A stretch of 64,000 nt of DNA. Origin: Fermentibacter sp964564435. Lineage in GTDB: Bacteria; Fermentibacterota; Fermentibacteria; Fermentibacterales; Fermentibacteraceae. Below the pieces are notes generated by a model. That model worked only from the letters and a program-made list of their open reading frames with translations. It did not search any database and was not told the DNA's origin. The position numbers were made by a program, and so were the translations under genes. The stretch covers positions 124,001 to 188,000 of the forward strand of contig CAZMAT010000002.1 of the NCBI GenBank assembly GCA_964564435.1, written 5' to 3'. This document shows positions 25,441-34,200 of the stretch, piece by piece. Numbering within the stretch: the first letter of the stretch is position 1; every line of letters starts with the position of its first letter.

Positions 25441-25593
25441 CTGTCACGCGGCGCAGTATCCTGGCTTCCGGATCATCCCCTTCCCGGCCTTCCCGCCCAT
25501 CCGGGCAGTGGCAGCTATCGGTTCGGGTCCCCGGTCACAGTGGCGCCACCGCGGCGGATTCACACCGCCTTCCTGCACCCGCACGGGCTATTG
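25441..25593 (-). ncRNA. Cobalamin riboswitch
   Basis: On the minus strand the aptamer core reads GGAAGGCGGTGTGAATCCGCC, then GCGCCACTGTGA. Toward the 3' side, GGAAGCCAGGATACTGC carries the B12-box sequence (plus-strand complement at 25453-25467). Order and spacing match the cobalamin-riboswitch family. It lies about 75 nt upstream of the btuB start and should reduce expression of btuB and the coupled propeller gene when adenosylcobalamin or a related cobamide is plentiful. Confidence 0.92.
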
Positions 25594-25599
25594 ATCGGG

Positions 25600-25826
25600 C
25601 AGGGCGGGCCGGCTGTCAAGGCGGGGGCAGGCAGGGGAAGAACACCGATGGACGGGATCAGCTGCAAGCAGCAGGGAGGTCACGGGCCGGCAGCAGTCGG
25701 AGCACGAACATCGAGGGATCAGCGAAGAGTAGACAGGAAGGACTGTTGGTCAGCAGCAAGCGACGAGCGATGAAACATGGATCTACAGGATGGACAGGAT
25801 CAGCGGGCATGTCGACGGTCCCATGC
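25600..25826. other. Spacer upstream of the riboswitch
   Basis: About 230 bp between the 5' end of the riboswitch and the first copy of the 70-bp repeat. It should contain the promoter of the B12 operon on the minus strand, but I found no convincing -35/-10 pair. No coding signal. Confidence 0.5.
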
Positions 25827-25896
25827 GGTCCCGACGGAGGCCTTCCAGAATTCTCTCGGGACGTCCCCGCCGGAAGCCATGGCCAGACCCTGGGAG
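25827..25896 (-). repeat. 70-bp direct repeat, outer copy
   Basis: A 70-bp segment that repeats 25914-25983 with only a few substitutions. The inner copy encodes the last ~23 residues and stop of the FAD oxidoreductase. This outer copy lies beyond the stop codon and no longer ends in frame (the stop triplet is altered). It is a tandem partial duplication, 17 bp apart. Confidence 0.9.
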
Positions 25897-25910
25897 TATT
25901 GATGGTTCTA

Positions 25911-27236
25911 TCAGGTCCCGACAGAAGCCTTCCAGAATTCTCTCGGGACGTCCCCGCCGGAAGCCATGGCAAGACCCTGGGAGATCGAATGATCCATGTT
26001 GTTGTACCAGAACGTGCCGCAACGGCCCAGGAGCCTGAGGCCGGCACGAGGGCGGATCGCGGCGAGGCGTTCCTTGTAGTCCAGCGTGTAGACGGGATAG
26101 CTCCGCCGGACCTTCTCGGGCGAGATGAAGAGGATGTCCTCCGGCATCGCGGCACCCACCCTGCCCAGATCCTCCATCAGACGCTGGATCATGGACGAGG
26201 GCGAATCCCAGAGCGGATCCCCGGGTGGGCAGGTCACCTCCGCCACGAGGCTGTCGGCGCCCCTGGGCACCATGGCCTCGCTGAAGTTGCGGGGGATGGA
26301 GAGCCGGCTGAAGCAGATCCCTGGCTCCCCGAAGTAGCACCACTGGTATGAGTTTTCCGTCCGGGCCCTGAGCGCGACGTTGTAGACGATTGTGTCCATG
26401 AAGTGGAGTTCGAGCCCGGGGTATGCTTCAGTGACGGGTGCCGACCAGAAGACCTCCGAACCTTCGACTTCGCTCCCGTCCGAGAGCCTGACCCCGCGTA
26501 CGGCTCCCCCGTCCTCGAGGAGGCCCGCAACCCGGGTCGAGAGGCGTATCGTGCCGCCAGACGCCTCGATCCTCCCGGCCAGCAGGTCCGGGAATCTCTG
26601 TATCCCGCCTCTTTCCGGATAGATGAAGCTCGTGGTCACCGGGGAGGGGAAGACCAGGCTCCTGGCTAGAGAGAGAAGACTGTCGGCCCTCACCTTCCTG
26701 TCGATCACGGCCCTGTCCACCCCTGCGGCGGCCCAGTCCGTGTGCAGCTCCGATCCGTCGAGGCCGGTGAACTTGCGGGTGTAGCCCCTGAAGAAATGCC
26801 GGTAGAGGTTCCGCCCGTATCTCGCGATGATGTGGTCGGCGAAACTGGCGGGGGTCCCGCGGGTTCCCACCCTGAACAGGTCGAGCGCCGACGGGAGGAG
26901 CATCGAGAAGGGCAGCTTCGTCACCCCCCCCAGCGAGAGAGGCCAGTCCTGATATCTGCCGGCGATGTAGACGCTGCTGGCCCTGGGGATGGCCGTGATC
27001 TCGGAGCCGAGTATCTCGAGGAGGTACGCCTGTACGGCGGTGTCGGAGGTGTGGAACCGGTGGGGGCCGATGTCGAAGCGGAAGCCCTCGCGCGTGAAGG
27101 TGCGGGCCAGCCCGCCCGGGGAATCCTCCCCCTCGAGGATGGTGACCTCGCACCCGCCTCCGGCGCAGAGCCTCTCGGCGAGGGTGAGCCCGGCCACTCC
27201 GGCGCCCACCACGATCTTCCTCTCAGCGATTGCCAT
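25911..27236 (-). CDS. FAD-dependent oxidoreductase, UDP-galactopyranose-mutase/protoporphyrinogen-oxidase-like
   Basis: 441 residues from ATG 27236 (AGGTGG 5 nt upstream); a GTG three codons earlier is the alternative. The N-terminal dinucleotide-binding fold is VVGAGVAGLTLAERL, followed by LEGEDSPGGLARTF and GFRFDIGPHRFH, the pattern of flavoenzymes such as Glf and amine-oxidase-like desaturases that handle sugars or isoprenoids. C-terminal FAD contact: LLGRCGTFWYNNMDHSISQG. The partner membrane protein overlaps it by 14 bp. A role in surface glycan or lipid modification is likely, but the substrate cannot be named. Confidence 0.75.
   Translation of the reverse strand: MAIAERKIVVGAGVAGLTLAERLCAGGGCEVTILEGEDSPGGLARTFTREGFRFDIGPHRFHTSDTAVQAYLLEILGSEITAIPRASSVYIAGRYQDWPLSLGGVTKLPFSMLLPSALDLFRVGTRGTPASFADHIIARYGRNLYRHFFRGYTRKFTGLDGSELHTDWAAAGVDRAVIDRKVRADSLLSLARSLVFPSPVTTSFIYPERGGIQRFPDLLAGRIEASGGTIRLSTRVAGLLEDGGAVRGVRLSDGSEVEGSEVFWSAPVTEAYPGLELHFMDTIVYNVALRARTENSYQWCYFGEPGICFSRLSIPRNFSEAMVPRGADSLVAEVTCPPGDPLWDSPSSMIQRLMEDLGRVGAAMPEDILFISPEKVRRSYPVYTLDYKERLAAIRPRAGLRLLGRCGTFWYNNMDHSISQGLAMASGGDVPREFWKASVGT
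25914..25983 (-). repeat. 70-bp direct repeat, coding copy
   Basis: Inner copy of the tandem 70-bp repeat; it encodes the C-terminal end (GDVPREFWKASVGT) of the FAD oxidoreductase and its stop codon. See 25827-25896. Confidence 0.9.
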
Positions 27237-28206
27237 GTCCGCCACCTTGTCCCGGGCGGCTGCTCCAGAGCAGGGGCACAGCCGCGAGCAGCCCGAGGAA
27301 GGCCATCATCATCCAGAGGATGTGCACGCCGAAGCCGGCCGTCACTATCCCCTCGCCGGACACTCCGAGAACCGCGAAGCCGGCGGTCCAGCCGGCCTCG
27401 GCCGTACCCAGGCTGAAGAGCCCGTGGACCGGCAGGGCCATTATAAGGTCGGTCACGGCCCCGGCAAGGAAGATCTGCCAGAACTGAGGCTCCTGGAGCC
27501 CGACCGCTCTCGCCAGCAGCACGAACATCGACATCTTGGCCGCCCAGGTGGCGACGGAGAGCACGAATGCCCATGCGAACCTGCGCTTCGACGTCATCCA
27601 GATCGCCGATGCCTCCGCCAGGGAATCCATGAAGCCCCTGGCCCGGCTGCCGCGGCTGAAACGACCTCCGATGCCGGAGAAGAGCCTCATCAGGAACGGG
27701 AGGAGCAGGATCCCGGCAGCTCCCGCGACGACCGCCACGCAGGCCGCGATGAGCACCCCGCCCCCGGCTCCGTAGAGGATAGCACCCGACACGATCAGGC
27801 CGAGAGACGCGAGATCCAGCAGCTTGGCGATGATGACGATGCCCGTGCCCTGCCCCGCGGGCACGGATGCGTATCCCCGCAGGAGCCCGACGAGTGCAAC
27901 GTCGGAAAGGCGGAGAGGCAGGGCGTGACCGAGGCCGGCATGGATGGCGGTGATCCGGAGTGCTTTCGTGGATGGGATGCCGTCGCTGCTGAGGAGATGC
28001 ATCCTGACGGCGCGGATGCAGATGCTGGCCGCGTAGAGCAGGAATGCCGGCGCCAGGAGGGATGCATCGGTGGATGCCAGGGTGTCGGAGATCTGCGACA
28101 CCCTCTCGCCCAGCCTGCCGGAGGCCCCGCCCAGCATCAGCCATGTCGCCGCCGCCCCGGCGAGGACCGAGAGCGCAACTCTTGCCCACCGGAACCGTTT
28201 GTCCAA
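27223..28206 (-). CDS. LPG-synthase-TM/flippase-like membrane protein
   Basis: 327 residues with about seven to eight hydrophobic helices and the motifs of the lysylphosphatidylglycerol synthase transmembrane family (UPF0104/YbhN): SICIRAVRMHLL, GLGHALPLRLSDVALVGLLR, IIAKLLDL, and a late GLFSLGTAEAGWTAGFAVLG. Such proteins often accompany lipid-linked glycan synthesis and are suspected flippases. It is translationally coupled (14-bp overlap) to the FAD oxidoreductase. It starts 46 bp from the divergent ABC transporter genes. Confidence 0.8.
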   Translation of the reverse strand: MDKRFRWARVALSVLAGAAATWLMLGGASGRLGERVSQISDTLASTDASLLAPAFLLYAASICIRAVRMHLLSSDGIPSTKALRITAIHAGLGHALPLRLSDVALVGLLRGYASVPAGQGTGIVIIAKLLDLASLGLIVSGAILYGAGGGVLIAACVAVVAGAAGILLLPFLMRLFSGIGGRFSRGSRARGFMDSLAEASAIWMTSKRRFAWAFVLSVATWAAKMSMFVLLARAVGLQEPQFWQIFLAGAVTDLIMALPVHGLFSLGTAEAGWTAGFAVLGVSGEGIVTAGFGVHILWMMMAFLGLLAAVPLLWSSRPGQGGGHGNR

Positions 28207-28252
28207 TGTTCCTCTCCGGTTTGCCGGAAACCCTCATGGATGGACACAAGCT

Positions 28253-29152
28253 ATGATGCCTGCAGCTCTTCGTGTCGAGGGCCTGTCCAAGACCTACGGG
28301 CGCCTCCGGGCGCTCGAGCCCCTGACCCTTGATATCCCTGGAGGCGCCGTCTTCGCCCTGCTCGGGAGCAACGGGGCCGGCAAGAGCACCTTCATGAAAT
28401 CCGTCCTGACGCTGGTGAGGCCGGACTCCGGAACGGCGCTGATCGGAGGGGTCGATTCCAGGATACCCACATCGCGAGAGCATGTCAGGTATCTCCCCGA
28501 GATAATCCGGTTCCCCGGCAACCTCACCCCTGCCGTCATGCACGGCATGCTCCTGCGCGTGAGGGGACGGGGCACCCAGGCCGACCTCATGGAAAGGTGC
28601 GAGCAGCTTTCCTGCACCGAGCTGGCCAACCGGCCGTTCTCGAAGATGTCCCGCGGGCAGGTGCAGCGCACCGCGCTCGCGATGGCCTTCGCCGGCGAGC
28701 CCGGGATGCTCTTCCTCGACGAGCCGTCCAACGGCCTCGACCCCGAAGCCAGGATCGAGCTGAGAGCTATGGTCAGGGAGCAGGCATCGCGAGGTTCCAC
28801 GATCGTCATCAACTCCCACCTCCTGGGCGAGGTGGAGGCGGTCTGCGGCATGGCCGCATTCATGAAGAAGGGCCGGGTCGTCGCCTCCGGAGAACTGTCC
28901 GGGCTCGTCCGCCACACCGGCAGGGCGAGGATAGAGACCTCCTCCCCCGTCGAGATGGCCGCGTTCCTGAGGAGATCGGACCTCGAGGTCTTCGAGTGCG
29001 ATCACGGGATCGAAGCGACGGTCTCGGAGGGGGCCTTCCCCGGTTTCGTAGCCCTCGCTGCAGGCTCGGGGATACCTTTCACCGCCGTGGAGATGAGGCG
29101 CGAGAGCCTCGAGGACCTCTTCGTGCGCCTGGCGGGTGGAGGTGCTGCATGA
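28253..29152 (+). CDS. ABC transporter ATP-binding protein
   Basis: 299 residues from ATG 28253 (a second ATG follows directly). Walker A LLGSNGAGKST, signature FSKMSRGQVQRT, Walker B MLFLDEPSNGLDPEA and the switch His in NSHLLGEVEAV. The ~80-residue C-terminal extension is typical of ABC-2 exporter ATPases (CcmA/NatA type). It forms a pair with the permease that starts inside its stop codon (ATGA). Direction is probably export; substrate unknown. Confidence 0.93.
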   Translation: MMPAALRVEGLSKTYGRLRALEPLTLDIPGGAVFALLGSNGAGKSTFMKSVLTLVRPDSGTALIGGVDSRIPTSREHVRYLPEIIRFPGNLTPAVMHGMLLRVRGRGTQADLMERCEQLSCTELANRPFSKMSRGQVQRTALAMAFAGEPGMLFLDEPSNGLDPEARIELRAMVREQASRGSTIVINSHLLGEVEAVCGMAAFMKKGRVVASGELSGLVRHTGRARIETSSPVEMAAFLRRSDLEVFECDHGIEATVSEGAFPGFVALAAGSGIPFTAVEMRRESLEDLFVRLAGGGAA

Positions 29153-29988
29153 AGGGCATGGCTGCGCTCTTCGAGGCGGGGATGAAGCAGATGTCGAAGA
29201 ACCGACTGATCACGATCCCCGTGGGACTCGCCCTGCTCTATCCCCTTCTGGTGACGCTGCTGCTCACGGGGATCAGGACGACCGACCCGGGCGAGGCCGC
29301 GAGCCCCGACACTGCCTTCGGCGTGATCTTCATGACGGTGCCGATGGCGGCTACGCTGGCGACGGGCTTCATAATGATACTCGGGAGCTCCCTTCTCCCC
29401 GAGGAGATCTCCGCGGGCAGGGCGGGATACTGGATAGCCCAGCCGGTCTCCAGGAATTCCTACTTCTCCGGGATGACCGCGGCTTCCTTCGCGGTCTGCT
29501 GCATCGTCACCTCGATCCTGTTCTACGGTACGTCGGCGTCCATACTCGCATTCCTGCCCTACAGGCCGGCTGCGATCGTCTGGGCCTTCGCGTGCCCTCT
29601 GTTCTGGACGGCCGCCAACCTGGCGCTCGTCACACTGGTGTCCCTGCTCATCCCCAGGATCGCCTCCATCATCGTCTGCCTCGGCGTGGCCGGAGTGTCG
29701 AACTTCCTCGGGAGCGTCTCGCAGGTGGCGGATGCCGTACCGCAGGGCGCCTTCGCGGAAACCGTGAGAGTGGTCTCGACGGCCGGCTTCTTCATCTTCC
29801 CGGCGGACCCGATGCTTCGGCTGGCGATGGCAGGCCTGAGGCCCGCGGATTCCTCTATCCAGGAGATGATCACCTCTATGGGATTCGCGACGACTCCGCC
29901 GGCGTGGCAGATAGCCTACGCGGTCGTGTGGTCCGCCGCCGTCTTCTGGCTTGCTGCCGCCAGGTTCAGGAGGATCGACCTGGCCTGA
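29149..29988 (+). CDS. ABC-2 type permease
   Basis: 279 residues with six hydrophobic helices, starting at ATG 29149 overlapping the ATPase stop. Visible segments: ITIPVGLALLYPLLVTLLL, GVIFMTVPMAATLATGFIMILG, then EEISAGRAGYWIAQPVSR, which is the cytosolic loop found in ABC-2 permeases (E-..-G-T/R-..-L.P.SR), then more helices. It belongs to a two-gene exporter. An ABC-2 pair at 42611-44235 has the same plan but different sequence. Confidence 0.88.
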   Translation: MKGMAALFEAGMKQMSKNRLITIPVGLALLYPLLVTLLLTGIRTTDPGEAASPDTAFGVIFMTVPMAATLATGFIMILGSSLLPEEISAGRAGYWIAQPVSRNSYFSGMTAASFAVCCIVTSILFYGTSASILAFLPYRPAAIVWAFACPLFWTAANLALVTLVSLLIPRIASIIVCLGVAGVSNFLGSVSQVADAVPQGAFAETVRVVSTAGFFIFPADPMLRLAMAGLRPADSSIQEMITSMGFATTPPAWQIAYAVVWSAAVFWLAAARFRRIDLA

Positions 29989-30005
29989 AGCGCATCACAC
30001 GGACT

Positions 30006-31280
30006 TCAGAGTCCGACTGCGCCCTCGAGGTGCTTCGCGAGCACGGCGGTCATCCGGCTGTGATCCTCGATCCCCGTGCATTCCCTTATCGAATGCATCG
30101 ACATCACGGGATTGCCGACGTCCACGGAGGGGACTCCGAGCCGGGTGGCCAGCATGGGCCCGATGGTGCTCCCGCACGGGATGTCGTTCCGGCATGCGAA
30201 GACCTGCACCGGAGAGCCGGCGGCCGACGCGCACTCCCTGAAATAGGCCTCCGTGAGGGCCGATGTTGCATACCTCTCCTGCGCGTTGACCTTGATCACC
30301 GGACCTGCGTTGGAAAGAGGCCTGTTGCCGCGCTCGAACTTCGACTCCCAGGCGGGGTTGACGGCATGTGCGGCGTCGATGGAGACCAGGACGCTTGCCA
30401 GGAGAGCCCTGTGCATCTCCCGGGTGCCGCCCGAGATGCATTCCAGCAAGGTGTCGAGGAATCCCGACTGGGCGCCGGCGCCGGTCGAGGAGCCCACCTC
30501 CTCGTTGTCGAACAGGCACAGGACCGATGTGGACGGGGCCCTGCCCGCAGAGAGAAGCGCCCCGATCCCGGCATGGCACATGGCCAGGTCGTCGATCCCC
30601 TGTCCCGTCACGAATCCGCCTCTGATCCCGCCGACGGACGGCGGCTGGACATCGACGAGATGGGCCGTCCATCCCGACAGTTCCTCCGCCGTCAGCCCGC
30701 AGGAGCCCGCGACGGCCTCCGCCAGTTCGCCGTCGGAGAAGGAACCGGAAGTCAGGATAGGCTGGATGTGGTCCTCCTTGTTGAAGGAGAATCCATCCTC
30801 GTTCATCCCCCGGTTCAGGTGCATCGCGGGCATCGAGATCCTCGCCGCCATCCCGGGGATGCGGAACGGCACGGTGCGGAGGCGGCCGCCTTGCTCCCTG
30901 TGGACAGCCGTGCCCGCCAGGCCCAGGTCCCTGTCGAACCATGTCGAGAGTATGGGTGAACCGTAGATCTCCACGGACAGGACGGAATGGCCGCCTGCCT
31001 GCCTTACCGGGTTGTTGCGCAGGCGGAGTCCGGGGAAGTCCGTGTGCGCGCATGCGATCCTGAAGCCTGCGGTGGATGGTTCATCCGTTCCGAGCCTGGC
31101 CGCGATCAGGGAGCCGGTGCCGCGTCTGACGAAGAACTCGACAGGGAGCTGCCCGTCCAGCAGCCCGTATTCGGTTGTTTCGGAAAACCCGCCGCTGCGC
31201 AGCAGGTCGCAGGCCTTCCCGACGGCATGCCCCGAAGTGGGCGAGGCTGCCAGGAAGTCTAGGAGTCCCTCAGGTCCCAT
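30006..31280 (-). CDS. apeB: M18 family aminopeptidase
   Basis: 424 residues, aspartyl aminopeptidase type. Zinc-site sequences: ACAHTDFPGLRL (His), the metal-bridging Asp in LAMCHAGI/DDL, the catalytic pair in LFDNEEVGSSTGAGAQS, and a late His in IRECTGIEDHSRM. It removes N-terminal, usually acidic, residues from peptides in the cytosol; M18 enzymes are dodecamers. Its first codons overlap the last 22 bp of the activase gene. The length is normal for the family. Confidence 0.9.
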   Translation of the reverse strand: MGPEGLLDFLAASPTSGHAVGKACDLLRSGGFSETTEYGLLDGQLPVEFFVRRGTGSLIAARLGTDEPSTAGFRIACAHTDFPGLRLRNNPVRQAGGHSVLSVEIYGSPILSTWFDRDLGLAGTAVHREQGGRLRTVPFRIPGMAARISMPAMHLNRGMNEDGFSFNKEDHIQPILTSGSFSDGELAEAVAGSCGLTAEELSGWTAHLVDVQPPSVGGIRGGFVTGQGIDDLAMCHAGIGALLSAGRAPSTSVLCLFDNEEVGSSTGAGAQSGFLDTLLECISGGTREMHRALLASVLVSIDAAHAVNPAWESKFERGNRPLSNAGPVIKVNAQERYATSALTEAYFRECASAAGSPVQVFACRNDIPCGSTIGPMLATRLGVPSVDVGNPVMSMHSIRECTGIEDHSRMTAVLAKHLEGAVGL

Positions 31281-34200
31281 GCGGGAGCCTTCCTTTCCTC
31301 AGAATGGCTGCGGGCCGGGTCGCCGGGGCGGCCCGCGGGGGCATCGGATCCGGCGCGGCGGGAAGAACCGCGTGCTGCTGCGCCGCTCCTGACCTGGAAC
31401 ATGAATGCCTCCAGCCTCGCGTCGTTGTCGGTATCCTCCTGGCCGTCGAAGGCAAGGTTGAGCCACGGCAGGCCGGGCAGATCCCTGCGTAGGCGCTTCG
31501 ATATCGCGGTGACGATCGTCCCGGGCAGGCAGGTGAACGGGAGCACGTTGACGGCCCCGTCGATCGCCCCCCTCCGGGCGAGGGCCACGGGCGCCCCTAT
31601 GCAGAGTATCGCCTCCCCCCCGATGTTCTCCTTCATGTAGGGTCCGGCGGCTTCGAGAACCTCGGCGGCCCCGGGGTGGTGCCGTCCGGCAAGCAGCCCT
31701 GCGAAGGGGCGTTCCAGGTCTCGTTTGACATACTTGATGAGCAGGCTCTTGGCCGCCGCCCTGAGGATGTCCGCGGGCTTCCTCGAACGCAGGGCGCGCG
31801 TCATGAACGTGTGGTTGACGAACTCGAACCACTCCAGCACCCAGGTCGGCAGGACCTCCCCGCCGAGCGCCTCGATCCGGTCCTCCGTCCAGGAGTTCGC
31901 GTATGGATCGTTCCTGACGTAGATCTCACCGAAGACAAGAACCAGGGGCCTCTCGACGCCCGAAAGGGGGATCCGGCCGAAGAGGCCTGCCGACTTCCGC
32001 ATGGCCTCGCCCAGGCCCTCTCCCTTCTCCATGGCCCTCTCCACCAGGGACATGGCGGTGGTGAACGCCCTCGTTGCGTCGCCTTCCCTGGCTTCGTACG
32101 GGCTCGTGCGCCTGTACGCGGCCTTGAGGATGTCGGCACAGGTCGTGCCGCGGAGCAGGTCGAGCTGGAACGACGGCGAATCGAGGCCTGGCACCGAAGT
32201 GTAGGAATCCCTGGAGGAGGCGGTGATGATGGGCACGGAGGAGTATCCCGACCGGTCGAGCAGTATCCTGTGGTATGTGCAGTACTGGCCGAACCGGCAG
32301 GGGCCCGATGCAGTGCCCATGAAGAATGCCGTGCGGTCGGGATCGTTCTCCCCCAGCACCTTAAGCATGTTGCCCGAAGTGATGATGGCGGGATAGCACT
32401 CCTTGCCCGATGTGACGGTCCTTCCGAGAGCTACCGTCTCGCGGTCCGTCTCCGGCATCTCCCTGGCGTCGAGCCCCCTCCTCCTGGCCGCGGCGGCCAC
32501 GAGCGCCGTGCCGTGACCGAGCCTGGGGACCCAGATCGTGCGGCCGACGGCTTCTCCTGCCCGCCTCCCGGGGAATTCAGTGATGCATGCCCGACTCTCC
32601 CCAGCCGAGGCGGGGAGGGAATCGAGGAAAGCCTCGCAGCGCGTGATCATCCCGGCATCGGCCGAGTGCTCGTCGGCCTCCAGGGTGAGGAACGGCGTCC
32701 CTTCCATGAGGGACGAGAAGTGGTGGTGGATGAAGGAATCCGGCCCGCAGCCGAAGTTCGTGAGATAGACGGCGCGGAGCCTCGGATCCCTCTTCACGGC
32801 CAGGGCCGCGGCCAGGATCTTCTGGCCGTAGTGCCAGTACATGTCGGGGCAGAGTGCTGCAGTCTCCCTCATCGGAAGGTCGAGCATCTCGGCGGGCATG
32901 ACACCGACCCCCATGCGCGACAGCTTGGCGGGGAGATCGGAGCTCACGGAGGGGTCGCATCCGTTGTAGGGCCTGCTCACGATCACGAGCATCGTGCCGT
33001 CTTCGGGCAGAGCGGCGAGAGCCTCCCTTCCGGCATCCCGGATGGACCGCTCGAACGAGTGCTGCGCCGCCAGAGCCTCCTCGACGGCCCTCGAGGCCTC
33101 GCCCGAAGTGCATCCCACAGACTCGCCCAGAGAGATCATCGCGGCCTTCCAGTCCGAAGTCTGCCCTGTGAAGTCGAGAACGGGGGCCAGCACCCCGATT
33201 CCCCTTCCGGCGAGCCCGAGGGAGGATTCGATGACGTAGGGAGAACCCGAGACGTACGGGCAGTTCTGAGCCTCCTCGAATCCCTCGTGCCTGAAGGCCC
33301 TGAGCATGGACGGGAGGAAGACCCTGCCGACACCCCGTTCGAGGAGATCCAGCACGTGGCCGTGGGCGATCTTCACGGGGAAGCAGGTCTCGGCAGCGAC
33401 GTTCTCGACTCCCTTGTGCACGGTGGCCCCGGTCGAGGGCGACGACAGCACCACCCCGAAACCGAGGGACTCGAAGAACTTCCTGAAGAAGGGGAAGAAC
33501 TCCCAGAACCAGAGTGCCCTGGGGATGCCGACGAGCCTCGAAGGGTCGGCGCCGGGATCAGGCGGCGTGTAGCCCCGCAGCAGGATCTCCTCACGGATCG
33601 GGAAGAGGTTGACGCCCTTCCCGCCGGCCGGTCTCCTGCCCGTCTCGTACTTCTCGCACCTGCCGCCGTAATGGAGCCGCCTGCCGTCGTCGAACCCGAC
33701 CGAGTGGATCTCGCAACGGTTGGGGCAGCCCTCGCACACGAAGCTGGACTGCGTGTAGGAGGTCCCGGAGAGGCCGAAACCGCGGAAGGACGAAGGCTTC
33801 CCGGCAGACCTGTCCCTGGCGATCAGCGCGGCCCCGATGGCGCCGGTGACGTCGTGGTCAGGAGGGACCGTCACGGGTCTGCCGAGGACTGAGTTGAAGG
33901 CTGCAACCACGCCGGCGTTGTACGCCGTGCCGCCCTGGAAGAGGATCCTGCGGCCGGGCTTCCTGTCACCGACCACCCTGTGGAGGTAGTTCTGGACTAT
34001 CGAATAGCACAGGCCGCCCACGATGTCCTCGACGGGGGCTCCCGCGGCCTGATGGGCGACCACGTCGCTCTCCATGAAGACGGTGCACCGCTCGCCGAGC
34101 CCGGAAGGGGCCGGAGCCTCGAGGGCCACCGGCCCGAACTCCCGGATGCCCAGTCCGAGACGTTCCGCCTGCTCTTCGAGGAACGATCCGGTACCGGCGG

